Source of the DNA: Paraphaeosphaeria minitans
Taxonomy: Eukaryota; Ascomycota; Dothideomycetes; Pleosporales; Didymosphaeriaceae
Reading direction: 5' to 3'
DNA: 64,000 nucleotides
Assembly: GCA_015832175.1 (NCBI GenBank)
Contig: WJXW01000001.1
Span: 310,001 to 374,000, forward strand
Numbering within the stretch: the stretch's first letter is position 1; each line of letters starts with the position of its first letter. A model generated the notes under the pieces. The model saw only the letters and a program-made list of their open reading frames with translations, made no database searches and was not told the origin of the DNA. Positions 1 to 10,563 of the stretch are shown in pieces. A program made the position numbers and the translations under genes.

Positions 1-12
1 CGTGGCACTTCG

Positions 13-2096
13 ATGTCCTTTCCACAGCCTTACCCGCAGGCGCCCTCGCACGCAAACATGTCCAATAACATGGCCGACCACCACCAGCGACAAAATCCAT
101 CCTACCCGTCGCCCAGCCATTCCTACCCTTCACCGCAGATGCCCGCCTACACCTACCCCCCGCCCCAGGGCCAGCCGGGCGCGGAGCCCTACCGCTCGCC
201 GCAGGGCGCCAACATGAATCTGCCGCCGCTCAACCTGCCGCCGATACGTGTCGATGGCCAGCAGCAGCAGCAGCAGCACATGCCCCATCAGCAGCATCAT
301 CAGGGCCCGCCCATGGGCTCGCCGCTCCCCCAGCAGCACCAAGGCGTGCCGCAGTACTACGCGCACCCAGGGCACCCGCCGCCCGGCCAGATGCAAATGG
401 GCTCGCAGCACCTCGCCATGCGATACCAGCTGCCGCCGCAGCCCGGGGAGCAGAGGATACTGTCGGGCGGGCGCCACAAGAAGGAGATCAAGCGGCGCAC
501 AAAGACGGGCTGCCTGACGTGTCGCAAGCGTCGGATAAAGGTACGTACGCATGGGATGGAGCGCAATGGTGCGCGATCAAAAGACGCGCTGCGGTGCGCG
601 CGAAACGTGGAGGAGGTGCGGGCACGCACCTTCGAGGCCGCCGTGTCGTCTATAACCGAGCCACCATGAAGCGAGCGATCCAAACTATTTCGCTCCTCTA
701 ATCCAACCTCACCTCTTCGTGCATTCCGCTAACTCTGCTGCCCACAGTGCGACGAAGCGCACCCCGTGTGTCGCAACTGCCAGAAGAGCAAGCGCGAGTG
801 TCTGGGCTACGACCCCATCTTCAAACAACAACCAGGCCCCGCCAATCTCCAGCCTGCGCCCAACACGACGCAGCACCAGCCCTCCGTGCCGGCAACTTCT
901 CCACCGGCCTCCGCATCGTCGCAGTACAGCCCGCAGGTGCCGCAAGGGTACGCGCCCGCATCCACCGTCGGCTACGCACCGGCCGCGTCGACGGCGAGCT
1001 CGACGCCCTCCCACCACGACAACTTCAACAACTCCGCCATTGACCCTGCACTTGCAGCCACGGACCCCGCGATGAATGGTCAGCCGGCCTACAATGGCGC
1101 GCATGCGCTTCAGGCCGGGCTTCGTGGCAGTCCCTACTCGTCGGCCGCACCGGAAGCACCACTCCTCAAAGGTGAGACATCCAACTTGTGGCTTGCAGCG
1201 CAGTTTTACGGGCACCAGTATTGACTGTCTGTTTAGGTCGACCCCTACGGATTGAAGAGATATTTTCCATTTGCGGCTACAACCCACCAGAGGTCCCCCC
1301 GCGTCACGGAGGCTTCCCTCACGAACTGGACGACGAGTTCTCTTTCATGTTCAGCAAGGACTACTGCATAGGACTCGATGCGATGTTGGAGACGAACTGG
1401 TTCTCCTCCAACAACAACGCCATAACGCGTGTACTGAGCGATCACAATGTCCACGAGGAGGCCCATTTCTTCGTCGAAACGGTCAGGACCAAGACCGGTG
1501 CTGCGGATGTGAGCCAGGTGTTCAGCCAAGAGGCTCGTCTCATCTGGCATCTGCTAGGCACGTGTCGCATACCGTCCAATGGCGCTCACGTCACCGCCAC
1601 GAACTCTGAACATGACGATCCATCACTGAAGGAAGCCCGGGCTCGATTTGAAGTTCTGGAGGCGCTTCTGACCAACCAGACCTTGGACGCGAACCCAATA
1701 CGCCAGCTCTCGTACCCTGGTGGGCTTTCGGAAGAAGAAAATGACAAGTTCGTTTTCTGGGATTCGGTCGGAGAATTCGTAGTGCATGCCAATACCGACG
1801 CTGCGATAGACGGGAACGCTGAAGTAGCGCTCACCAGGATGCGGAATGTTCTCAGAGCCCGAGAGGTCCGCGATGCTCTTTACTCAATTGCTCTGGCACG
1901 ACAAATCGGCAACCGCGTCCGCGGCTTCCCTGATGCGGTTGCCCACCCCAACACGCACGACCCCGAAAACGACGTAAATAAGCTCACCGTCGCGATGTCG
2001 TTCATCAGTCACGAATGTCGGTCTGGTACTCAACAGGTTATTGCTCGCATATGTGACATGGCTTGCTTGTCCTGGAGAGTTAGTAGAACTTCATAG
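13..2096 (+). CDS. Zn(II)2Cys6 fungal transcription factor
   Basis: Three exons are inferred: 13-540, 748-1171 and 1237-2096, giving about 603 residues. The introns (541-747 and 1172-1236) start with GTACGT and GTGAGA. The reading frame is continuous across both junctions. The spliced protein has a Pro/Gln/His-rich N-terminal region with a short polyglutamine run near residue 82. A perfect binuclear zinc cluster follows, with cysteines near 167, 170, 177, 184, 187 and 194 (CX2CX6CX6CX2CX6C) after a basic KRRTKTG lead. The first intron falls just before the third cysteine. The remainder lacks motifs I can name, but its length and helical character fit a fungal-specific transcription factor domain. 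It is probably a nuclear DNA-binding regulator; target genes are unknown. The frame is open upstream to the window edge, so the true start could lie outside. Confidence 0.88.
261..282 (+). repeat. CAG microsatellite coding polyglutamine
   Basis: A run of six CAG triplets lies in the first exon of the zinc-cluster factor and encodes consecutive glutamines. Such runs are common and length-variable in fungal regulators. Confidence 0.8.
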
Positions 2097-3807
2097 CGTG
2101 GCGTTCTCACACCTTGCAAGACTTCCTGATGCACGCACACGAGCGATCATCACGCCGCTACTATTGAGGATCCAACCGACTTGCCGATTTATTCGTTACG
2201 CTGCTGTTAATTGAAGGCGGCTTCTATCTACGCGACTGGCCGATCATGTAACAGTATCGAATGGTTGTTTTTTTGACACTGCATCAGTTCTCAAGTTCCC
2301 TCTCCTTGCCCATTTCGACTGGTCTGCCTTTTGTCTTTGGCTCGAAAAACTCTCTATTCGATTCTCAAAGCAAAAATTCACCCCCACTACTTCGTCTGCG
2401 CTAGTTTCTCTTCCGCATGGGTCATGAGAGCACGGCAGCAAGATATCCCCGGTTCTGTCTGATTACATACCACGCTGTTTCACTTTCGTGATCAGCATCC
2501 TTTGTACTTTCTAGTTGTGGAAACCCACCACACTTTCTTGATTGGTTTGGGCATGTAGCGATGGTGTTGGATGCGTTTGTGTCGCGGCAGATAGCCGCCA
2601 TGGTTTGAAGGCACTTGAAAGGGACTAGAATGAACGCAATCTAATTTTTAACAGTTGGTCGTCCACCCCCTCGCTCAATGGCAGCTGCGATGGCCGCGTT
2701 TGCTTCGCCGTCATGCAGTGAACCGTCCTAGGACATGTCAACCGTCACCCTCACTTGATTGACGCTCGCGTTGCTTGGATGGTTGGCAATGCCGACCAAA
2801 CATTCTAACTGAGATCACTAGACATCAACCAACGGAATTCAAACTCACTGCAAGCTCAGCTCCTCGTCCAATGACCAGCACGCTCAACCCACCGCATCAG
2901 CAACTAGCCTGCCAACATGCCAGATACAAACATGCCGGCAACCTCACCGCCATTCTGGTGCCACCTCCAGCCTCACCGCGCTCCCCTCCATCGTCGCACG
3001 CAATCTCCACCCTCAGAAGCACACCCAAGGCCGTTACAGCGTGGAGAACACCCCCCCCCAGCACTCTCGCACCCACCGCAACAGGACGGAAGCGGCAGCC
3101 CCGGCCCGGGTTGCTCGCGGTTCCACAGCCGGGTTCGGAGAATATCCGCATCGATGGGTCGCGCGCGCGTCACCTGTGCTGCGCGGAGGGTGTCAAGCGA
3201 CGGCACGCGGCGGGGCGTGCGACGCTGGCAGCGGCATGATGTACAGCATGGCTGGCGGTCGTGGAAGCGAGGGTCGTCTGCGTATGTTCGGCAGGGCGCA
3301 CCGGGCGTGCTCGGGTGTTTCGGCGCGGTGCGCGCGCGCAAACGTGCGGCCTGTGTGTGAGGCGAGGCGGGGCGAGGCGTGGGGCTGTGCTTGTGCTTGT
3401 GCTTGTGCTTGTGCTTGTGCGAGGGGACAACGTCGCGAGTGCCAAGCGGTGTCGTTTCAGTCCCTCGGGGCACGACGGTCAGCCGAGGGTGGCGAGCCGT
3501 GTGCGGGCATAGCGAGCGAGAGAGGGTGCAGATCTCTGACTGGCAAAAAGGTACCGTTTGGCGCGCTGGACAGTCTGGCCTTTGCAAACGCAGCGTGTGC
3601 ATGTGCGGCGGGACTGGGCCAACATGCGAGAAGGGCTTCTGCACTATCATACATGGACCTCTCATCCAGACGAGAAGTGCGATGCTAACACCCAATGAGA
3701 AGCCTGGCGTAAAGAAATATAGACACCAGGTACCTTGTACTTCCCCGGGGCATTCACAGCACAGTCCTTCTCCCATGATTGTACAACATCAATGGCTTTC
3801 ACACAAC
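2097..3807. other. Intergenic spacer, no convincing gene
   Basis: This spacer is the 3' side of both the zinc-cluster factor and the membrane-protein gene. It holds long overlapping reading frames on both strands between about 2775 and 3776. They are Pro/Arg/Ser/Cys-rich, match no family I know and partly derive from a hexanucleotide repeat. I see no splice-supported gene here. The part around 2950-3550 is noticeably GC-rich. Confidence 0.6.
3385..3420 (+). repeat. Hexanucleotide microsatellite (TTGTGC)6
   Basis: Six consecutive copies of a 6-bp unit are visible, the first copy differing in its first base. Because the unit is a multiple of three, all frames stay open through it. This explains the artificial HK- or CA-type dipeptide runs in the reading frames that cross it. 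Confidence 0.9.
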
Positions 3808-5745
3808 TCAGTTCTTTCTCCCCCAGGAGTACGACTTTGTCAGCAAGTATGTCAACACCATGGTAAGCAGACTCATCGCAAGCCCCCCGACCCACGACGG
3901 TTCTGCCTCCTCCCGCATCTTGTCACCGCTAACAAAGAGCACGACCCACGCTTTATCGCCGAGCCCCAGCACCGTGCCAGTGCACCAGCAGCTCTCGTAG
4001 AACCCGATGAGCTCGAAGATGGAGCTCAAGACAATCCAGAGGGCGTTGATGACGGCGAGCATCTTGCCCAGGTACCGCGTGGCTACGGCGAGGACGCAGA
4101 AGAGTTCGTGCTTGGCGCTGCGGGCTTGCGCGGTGGGTGTGCCGGCCGTGGAGGCCGCATCGTTGGACTTGCTCTGGTACTTGAGCATGGCGTTGTGCGA
4201 AAGGAAGACGGAGGCGAGCAGCAGGATGTGGGCTGAGGTGGCGAGAATGCCGTACAGCAGGTAGCTTCCCGAGCGGCATCCGAGACCCCGGACCTCGGTC
4301 AGGTACGATATCACGATGGCGGAGCCGGTGACGCCCCATTGCAGGACGACAGCGACGAGGTTGGAGAGCAGGAAGTTCTGGATCCAGTCGGAGCTCGAAG
4401 TGACTTCTTGCCAGGCCATGTACGGGCCGCCATCGCCGGTCGTCTGGGCGATGGCTGGCGCGGTCTCGAGCTGGCTCGTGTTGGTGTGTTGAGGTTTCTG
4501 ATATCCGGTGGAGGACGCCTGCGAGATGGCCGAGGCTGAATCATGAGCGGAGCTGCGAGCAGAATCTTGCTTGCGGATGGTTGCCTCGACTTGCAAAGTG
4601 GTGGCCGCGGGCATCGGCCCGGCAGCTTCGACGACAGGTATTGCTTGTTCGTCCAACCCTCGGAGTTTGTTCTCGAAAGCGCCGACGACTCTGTCTCTCA
4701 GCTTCGGGTAAGTGAAAATACGCGCGTAGTTGTAGGCGGGTCCCTGCAGTGTCTCGTCGCCGGGGACGTGGCCCAGCAAAGCCTGGGGCGGGCGATGACC
4801 GAAACCCGACCCGGCTTCAAACGCCTTCATATCTGTGCTCTCTCCTTTGATCGCGTCTCGGATTGTATTCTCCCGAGATTGCACCCCGACGGCCATCCAG
4901 CCCAAGACGATTGGGACCAGCCAGGTCCAAAGCGTGCCGGAGGAAAGCAGCAGAGCCTCTGAGTGCTGACCGAGCGCCGTTGCGTAGGAGCCGATGATGG
5001 TAAGAATCCACGCGATGACCGCGAAGGACGTCTGGGCAATGAGTGAGAACGTGTACTGCCGACGGGTGTTATGCAGACGTTGTTTGACGATTCGCCACCG
5101 TTCACGGAACCTCGCCGGCTCCTCGTTGAAGAGCTGTCGAAACTCCTCCTCATTGATCCGGATCGGACACTGCTGGGAGCCACACAAGAAGTATTCTGCC
5201 GCCTTGACCGCTTTCTTCATATCGGCTTTCGTCTTGCCGTTGCCAAATCTCGCTTCAAACATCTTGGTTGTTGAGTGCGCGTTGAGAGTCGTCGACATGA
5301 GTGAGAACGTGGTCAACATCGGACTGCCCACGGCCAGACAGAAGCTTTCAACGTTGCCGGCTACAGTACCCGTCTCATAAGGAAGTTGAGCAGTAAGGCC
5401 CAGCCACGGGAGCAGATAGTTCGTCACGCCCGACGTGAAGATTGGAAAATCAAAGACCTGCGACACCTCAGTGTTTGATCGCACCGCACAAGGCTGAATG
5501 CCATCCAGACGTACCATGGGAAAGTTGCGCCTGTCGCAATTCGCGAGGCAAGTGGCCATGTCAATGCCCCACGCATTCCACACGCCCTTGACCTCTCTGA
5601 TCGGCTTGATTCCATTCTGAGCAACGAGTCCTTGGGCTATGCTCGTGAGGTCGTCGGCCTCGAGCAGGCGTCGCACACACTTTGCTCCCCACGATGAACC
5701 CTGGCCGAGCGGCGTCAAGAAAGTTTTGAGTTGTGATTCGTCCAT
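3808..5745 (-). CDS. Fungal polytopic membrane protein, unknown function
   Basis: A single uninterrupted frame of 645 residues begins at an ATG (MDESQLKTF). Hydrophobic segments lie near residues 105-155, 232-258, 268-290, 452-480, 500-525, 550-600 and 620-640, indicating a multi-pass membrane protein. The N-terminal 100 residues contain several cysteines (CVRR, TCLANC, QPCAV). A long hydrophilic Ser/Thr/Gln-rich loop occupies roughly 360-450, between the third and fourth membrane blocks. The C-terminal half carries a cysteine pair (ESCWC). I do not recognise the family. Proteins of this layout are common as lineage-restricted hypothetical proteins in ascomycetes. No intron is needed. Confidence is high that it is a gene and low on any role. 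Confidence 0.78.
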   Translation of the reverse strand: MDESQLKTFLTPLGQGSSWGAKCVRRLLEADDLTSIAQGLVAQNGIKPIREVKGVWNAWGIDMATCLANCDRRNFPMVRLDGIQPCAVRSNTEVSQVFDFPIFTSGVTNYLLPWLGLTAQLPYETGTVAGNVESFCLAVGSPMLTTFSLMSTTLNAHSTTKMFEARFGNGKTKADMKKAVKAAEYFLCGSQQCPIRINEEEFRQLFNEEPARFRERWRIVKQRLHNTRRQYTFSLIAQTSFAVIAWILTIIGSYATALGQHSEALLLSSGTLWTWLVPIVLGWMAVGVQSRENTIRDAIKGESTDMKAFEAGSGFGHRPPQALLGHVPGDETLQGPAYNYARIFTYPKLRDRVVGAFENKLRGLDEQAIPVVEAAGPMPAATTLQVEATIRKQDSARSSAHDSASAISQASSTGYQKPQHTNTSQLETAPAIAQTTGDGGPYMAWQEVTSSSDWIQNFLLSNLVAVVLQWGVTGSAIVISYLTEVRGLGCRSGSYLLYGILATSAHILLLASVFLSHNAMLKYQSKSNDAASTAGTPTAQARSAKHELFCVLAVATRYLGKMLAVINALWIVLSSIFELIGFYESCWCTGTVLGLGDKAWVVLFVSGDKMREEAEPSWVGGLAMSLLTMVLTYLLTKSYSWGRKN

Positions 5746-7599
5746 GCTGGCTTTGTCGAACGATGCGCATTCAGGAAGGAGAGCAGGCGGGAGTGAACTC
5801 GCTTTTCAGTCATGCTTGAGAGCAAGGCTGATAGGCAGGCGTAATATGCCTGGTCGGTGTGACAGAGGTGGCGGCTATCGGTCGATGTAACTGGCCGAGG
5901 CGCATGTTTCTCGTGTTGACTTCCACGTGGATAGCTGAAATAATCCCGTGACCTCGAGCAGGTGAGAACTGAACGCATTGTGAAAGAGCTCAGCTTTGGC
6001 ATGTGTTGTGAGTCGACGAGTTGAGGTGTAAGAGTGGTGGTGCGGTTGGTGCGCAGTGGGGCTGCTGTACCCAACAGGCTAGTGACGGAGGTTATTGTTC
6101 AGTTTGCATCCCAAACGCTATGAGGCAAAGTCATACTGACCAAACGTACGGATTTGTACGAAGAGACCCTTTGTCTGTCGATAAGGGATTATCTTACTCA
6201 GCTTGATTTAGTTCTCATTGGACTTTAGGTCTAGGTGTTTGGTTTGTGCAAGGTTGAGTTTTCTTATTGTTGACACTAACTATCCATGAAGTTATATCCC
6301 GTAAAAGATTTTATAGAGTTGGCTCAATCTAGCTGGTGTTCCGGATGATATTTTGCATTGGTCTTCCACAGGACAACAAAGAGTAGGCCTATCACAATTT
6401 ACGTGTAGGAACACACGAAAACTCGACAAGAGGCGGAACGCACGTCTTCTAGATGTGCGTCACAGTGATGAGAAACGTGGGTGTGGTGACAATAGTTGAG
6501 GAAAGAGACACTGGCTCCTTGCGCGACAATAGATAAGGTCAAAGATCCGCGCAGTAAAACATACAAGGGTATTATAGTGGTGGACTGTTCATGGCAGTTA
6601 AACTCTCAACCTACAGCAAGTTATATCGCGCGACACGCCCAGTTCAATACATTGGGAAAAAAGGGACGTATGCTTTCGCTAGTGCAGGTTTGTGCTTCCC
6701 GACACTTCACAAGCATACCGCAACACTACAGAACTTGGGCACCCACTCTCAGATAGCACTTCAAAATACCACTTCTGACTCCAAATTGACCCTTAAAATA
6801 TTCTCCTCTTTCAACGGCGGCCTCTGGGTCAGTGACGAAATCAACAACGAGACAGCTTTTTTTTTGCACATTCAACGCCAACGGACCTCGAAAAATGTCT
6901 CACAGATCTCCCCCTAACGGCATTATCTCTCCAAAGTACCCGCTGGAACATGCTACCAGCAATCCAAGAAAAACGAGCACCAGCGTTGCGCCTCCAAGGT
7001 GTCTAATACCCTGACCTCGTGTTCTCGACCAAAGACCAGGAAGGACAGACTCTCATGGGGACGGCGGTTGCGATTCGGTACCTCTTGACTCAGCAAAAGG
7101 GCGCTATGGGGGTTTGGTACGTGGATAGTATTCATGGCTTCAAGAGCGATTCGCAGAGTCAGACTCTGTGTCTGAAGTTCTATATGTTTCCCGGCGCTAA
7201 GGGCGAGAGCGGGGATGAAGAGAAACAGAACGAGAAATGTTGCACTACCCTAGAATTATCATTATATAGATGCGTGTTGAACGGCGTCACTGCACGGCAG
7301 CCATATCGAGGGTCTGTACATTCTTAACAGGGAAGAATCATGTAGTATCATTTGCGAAACTGGACCTGGCTAAACTGAGCGTTCCTTGTCCATGTGCGAG
7401 CAGAAGCACCTCTTGTTTGCATTAGGTGGGAATTTTCAAGTAGCGGTTTCAATCCGGTGGAAACCATCCACAAAAACTTCTGGCGATCTTCTCAGTAACC
7501 CTATAAATCGTTGCTTGCGGATGTCCCGGAATCGAAAATGGGACAATGGAAAAAGTCTACTGCCCGTAGCTTCTCAACCCTGAAAGACTCGTGCTTATT
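5746..7599. other. Gene-poor, decayed-looking spacer
   Basis: This stretch is richer in A and T than the flanking genes and holds only short frames (61-108 codons). None matches a family I know. It includes the promoter side of the membrane-protein gene that starts at 5745. Together with the pseudogene that follows, it looks like degenerating accessory DNA. Confidence 0.5.
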
Positions 7600-8570
7600 G
7601 CACCATTTTTGTGGAATTGCTTCCATGTCGAGCACTTTGAGCTTGTTTGCTATATCTGCTGAGAGTTTGCTTTGACATACTCTAGAAAATTTGCATCTGT
7701 GCGGGCATCCTTACCGGGACGTTGTTCAGACTCCGGGGTGATATTTCGCCCAGGCTTGACTCTATCGATAGGTAAATTGGCTTCAGCCGGGACTGAGAGC
7801 CATACAAGGTCGATAATGGGCTGGTCTGAGTTAACTGGCCTCAGCAAATTCTCGTGCCGCAGGTGCCGGATCGATAGTCGAAGGGAGCCATGATCCACCA
7901 TCCAAATCTCCAGCGCTCCAGCCTTTTGCATTGATCTTCATTAGACCGCTTGCATTGTCCTCGCTAGCCACGTGATCAACTAATCAACCTGATTGTTTCA
8001 CGACACGTCTAGTGGGCTGCCGTCGGCGTATAGAATCGAATCATAACCTGTCGTAGAATTTGAAGATTTTCGCCTATTCAGATTTGGTGGCGTAGGGTGC
8101 ACAGATTTCTTGAAGTGCGGAAGCAGGTCGTCAAGCTTGTAGCTGTCACCTTCAACTATCTCTGCTCATCGCCCTTACGCATAAGCTAAAACTCGAACAT
8201 AATACAAAGTGTCGAGCGCTGAATACCCGCCAAGGCTCTTGCCTCCTCAATAGTGAATGATGGGATGTTTTGGCATTTACCTGGGGCACTAGGTATATTA
8301 AGCTCCCAGTCGAACTCAGGCCTAGGCGGAAAGTCCTCGGACGGATCGATGACATCGAGCTTGGTGATTGAACGGACCCAAGCGACTTCGGCGAGACGTG
8401 CAGCGATTGCCAGACCTGCGGTTCCGCCTACTACTACTTCTGTGGCGTTAACACTTAATGTTGAAAGAGCATGCGTATAGATGTACTTACTCACCTAGTC
8501 GAACGTTGCGTCACTGACCTTTCCGGCTTGCTCGGACTCAAAATTCTAGCCCGAAGTCGTCCTGCAAATG
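7600..8570 (-). pseudogene. GMC oxidoreductase pseudogene (aryl-alcohol/glucose oxidase type)
   Basis: Three collinear remnants of a glucose-methanol-choline oxidoreductase read on the minus strand. Near 8510-8380 a DATFD peptide runs into a stop, then a dinucleotide-binding motif appears as VVVGGTAGLAIAARLAE, one Gly short of the usual VGGGTAG. A block follows containing FDWELN, comparable to the DW region after the FAD motif. Near 8145-7990 the minus strand reads YKLDDLLPHFKKSVHPTPPN and ends in GSPLDVS, a strong match to the substrate-side region of aryl-alcohol oxidases. Near 7870-7650 comes the C-terminal part (PIIDLVWLSVPAE, then RPGKDARTDANFLEYVKANSQ), followed by a stop where the family has Trp-His. 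Roughly 250 residues of the middle are missing. Stops, frame changes and the deletion show it is not functional. Confidence 0.8.
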
Positions 8571-9614
8571 CGATAGGAGTTGGGAGGGCACTGATGGTGC
8601 CGTGTAAATAAATATACTGATACCTCAATAGGTTCGAGTTATAGATCGAAATCAGCTAAGCATGTCGTACATGCTCACAGTCGAGAAGATTGTCCTGCAT
8701 TTTACCCGGCATTTGGGGTTGATTACGAGCATGCTGACATGCCTCCTCATGGAGCCGACTAATCAGACCAGATGCGGGACTGGCTTTAGAAAAAAACATA
8801 CTGACGAACAAAGATAGAAAAAGATAAGCATTTATTAGAAGGATTCCGTTTAGCTGATACGCGCAGACGGACTATGAATTGCGTCCAGTAGGCTTCTACG
8901 AATGAACGAACGTATTATGAAACTTGGTCTACCACCAATGGAATCTCTCCGACTTGGAATTCCTCGGGTCCGGGGGTCATGTTCTAAAGCATTTGATACT
9001 TGAGAAAAGGGCCGATGACCAGAGCATTCGTAACACCGGTGGACCTGGGCTAATGTGACCTAGGGTGATTGCGCGAAATGGAAATTGACTGAGATTTGCG
9101 CTTCCTGAAAAAGTTCACAGACACTAGAATACCGCCATAAATCTTAGCAAGATGGCGTGCGGGTGCGGTTCGATATTCAAGACTTCGATGTTCCAGTAAA
9201 AAAATCGTAATGTTGGAAAAAGAATTCTTAAATGTTAAAATGAGTCATCTTGTAGGAGCAGTGGCTCCGGTGGCTGGAACTCATCATCGTATACTGGCGA
9301 TATGGGACAAACGGTTCTAGATATAGGAAATACCCTTGGCGAGAGAGCTCTTTGGCGCAAGGCTGCTCTAAGTTCCGTCGGAAGGAGTGACACGTACAGG
9401 AACATCGACATGTCCATCACAACCTGCATCATTGGAGAATGAGGTGACTTGTGTTATCCAGAGGCATCTGGAGGCGTGGCTAGATGAGGTTGGATTCCAT
9501 TCGCAATTTGGAAGCTTCATGACTGAAAGATTCGTCTCCGTACCTATTGTTGCGGAGAGGATAGCGACTTTCCCCAGGACTCTGAGGTTCAACGACATAA
9601 TCCTACAATAATGA
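8571..9614. other. Spacer with short unassigned frames
   Basis: Only short reading frames occur here, for example on the minus strand at 9235-9432 and 9368-9694, and I recognise none of them. Base composition is AT-rich compared with the flanks. The stretch continues the decayed zone around the GMC pseudogene. Confidence 0.45.
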
Positions 9615-10336
9615 TTAGCAGTTCGTATACAGTCCAAAACGATTAGCCTCGAGAGCCTCCAAGTCTCGTATTTGACGCATCCAAGACTGAGCAACTCGGT
9701 TCACGAGCGCCATGTCCGTTTCCTGGTCTCCAAGCTCGGAGGACTCCGCTCTCAATGTAGCTAGCCCCACTGCCGTATGTGCGCGATCGTCATCCGTACT
9801 ACCCAATTCGCACCCGATTACGGTAAGCGAAAGTAGAAACATCTCTGCAGAAATACGAAGCCCATATTAGCCTATGCATCCCAATACACTCTGCCCAGAC
9901 ACACCGGGAATGAACAAAATATGAAACTCTAAGTGCTTCGTATATCAGCTGTCAAGTTCGTGTTTGAACGTTGTCGGTACTCTGCCAGGTCGCGTCCGAG
10001 TCGGTGGGTCGAACGGCACATGTTGACTGCCGGTGAAAGCCAGGGAGACCAAAGGCAATTTTTTCTCGGTGTACAAAACCGGTTTCGTACGCGGACGAAG
10101 CATTAGGGTATACAGATACGAAGTACCGTGTCTTTTAGGGTGATGCTAATGCTCAAGGAGGAAGTGATGTGACGCTGCCGCATCCTAATCTGGGGAACGT
10201 ACTGCAGTAAAACTGGCATGGACTTCCAAAAACCTGGAGAATTCTCCAGGAGCAGCTGGAAGTAGGTCTTGACTACAAGAGCGTGCAGGTTAGCGAGAAT
10301 GGTGCTCGTGGTATTGGTGCAATGTAAGAGTCCCAA
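9615..10336 (-). pseudogene. Possible relic of a fungal transcription-factor domain
   Basis: Two minus-strand frames, 10103-10336 and 9615-9842, carry weak similarity to the C-terminal regulatory domain of Fungal_trans_2-type factors. The upstream one reads FWKSMPVLLQYVPQ followed by a hydrophobic helix, as in the FW...L.P.... helix of that family. The downstream one reads MFLLSLTVIGCEL and then HTAVGLATLRAE, as in its LLxxLxxxxxEL...H...GLxIL helix pair. Stops separate the pieces, and no zinc cluster or splice solution joins them. If real, it would be a dead regulator next to a dead oxidoreductase. This call rests on pattern memory only. Confidence 0.28.
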
Positions 10337-10563
10337 GCATCCGCCATCTCCAGGCCAAGAGCAGTCATGAATTGTGATATGCCGGAATGTCCGTGTATCG
10401 GCTGCTGCAGGAAACTACCCTTGAACGAAGTTTAGGACATACGTCATCCGGACAGAGCAGCTGATATCGTGAGATTTCGAGAGCCATAAAGAGTGTTCAC
10501 TTTTCCCAAGGATCGCACACGCTTTCTGCCCTCGAACTTATCTCCAATTATCCGCGCACCACG

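Noticed and set aside
2973..3776. Long overlapping frames on both strands in the GC-rich spacer
   Set aside because: Composition is Pro/Arg/Cys/His-biased, both strands are open at once, and part derives from a hexanucleotide repeat. No domain or splice support.
7019..7327. 102-codon plus-strand frame
   Set aside because: No family resemblance, in an AT-rich decayed zone with no neighbouring exons.
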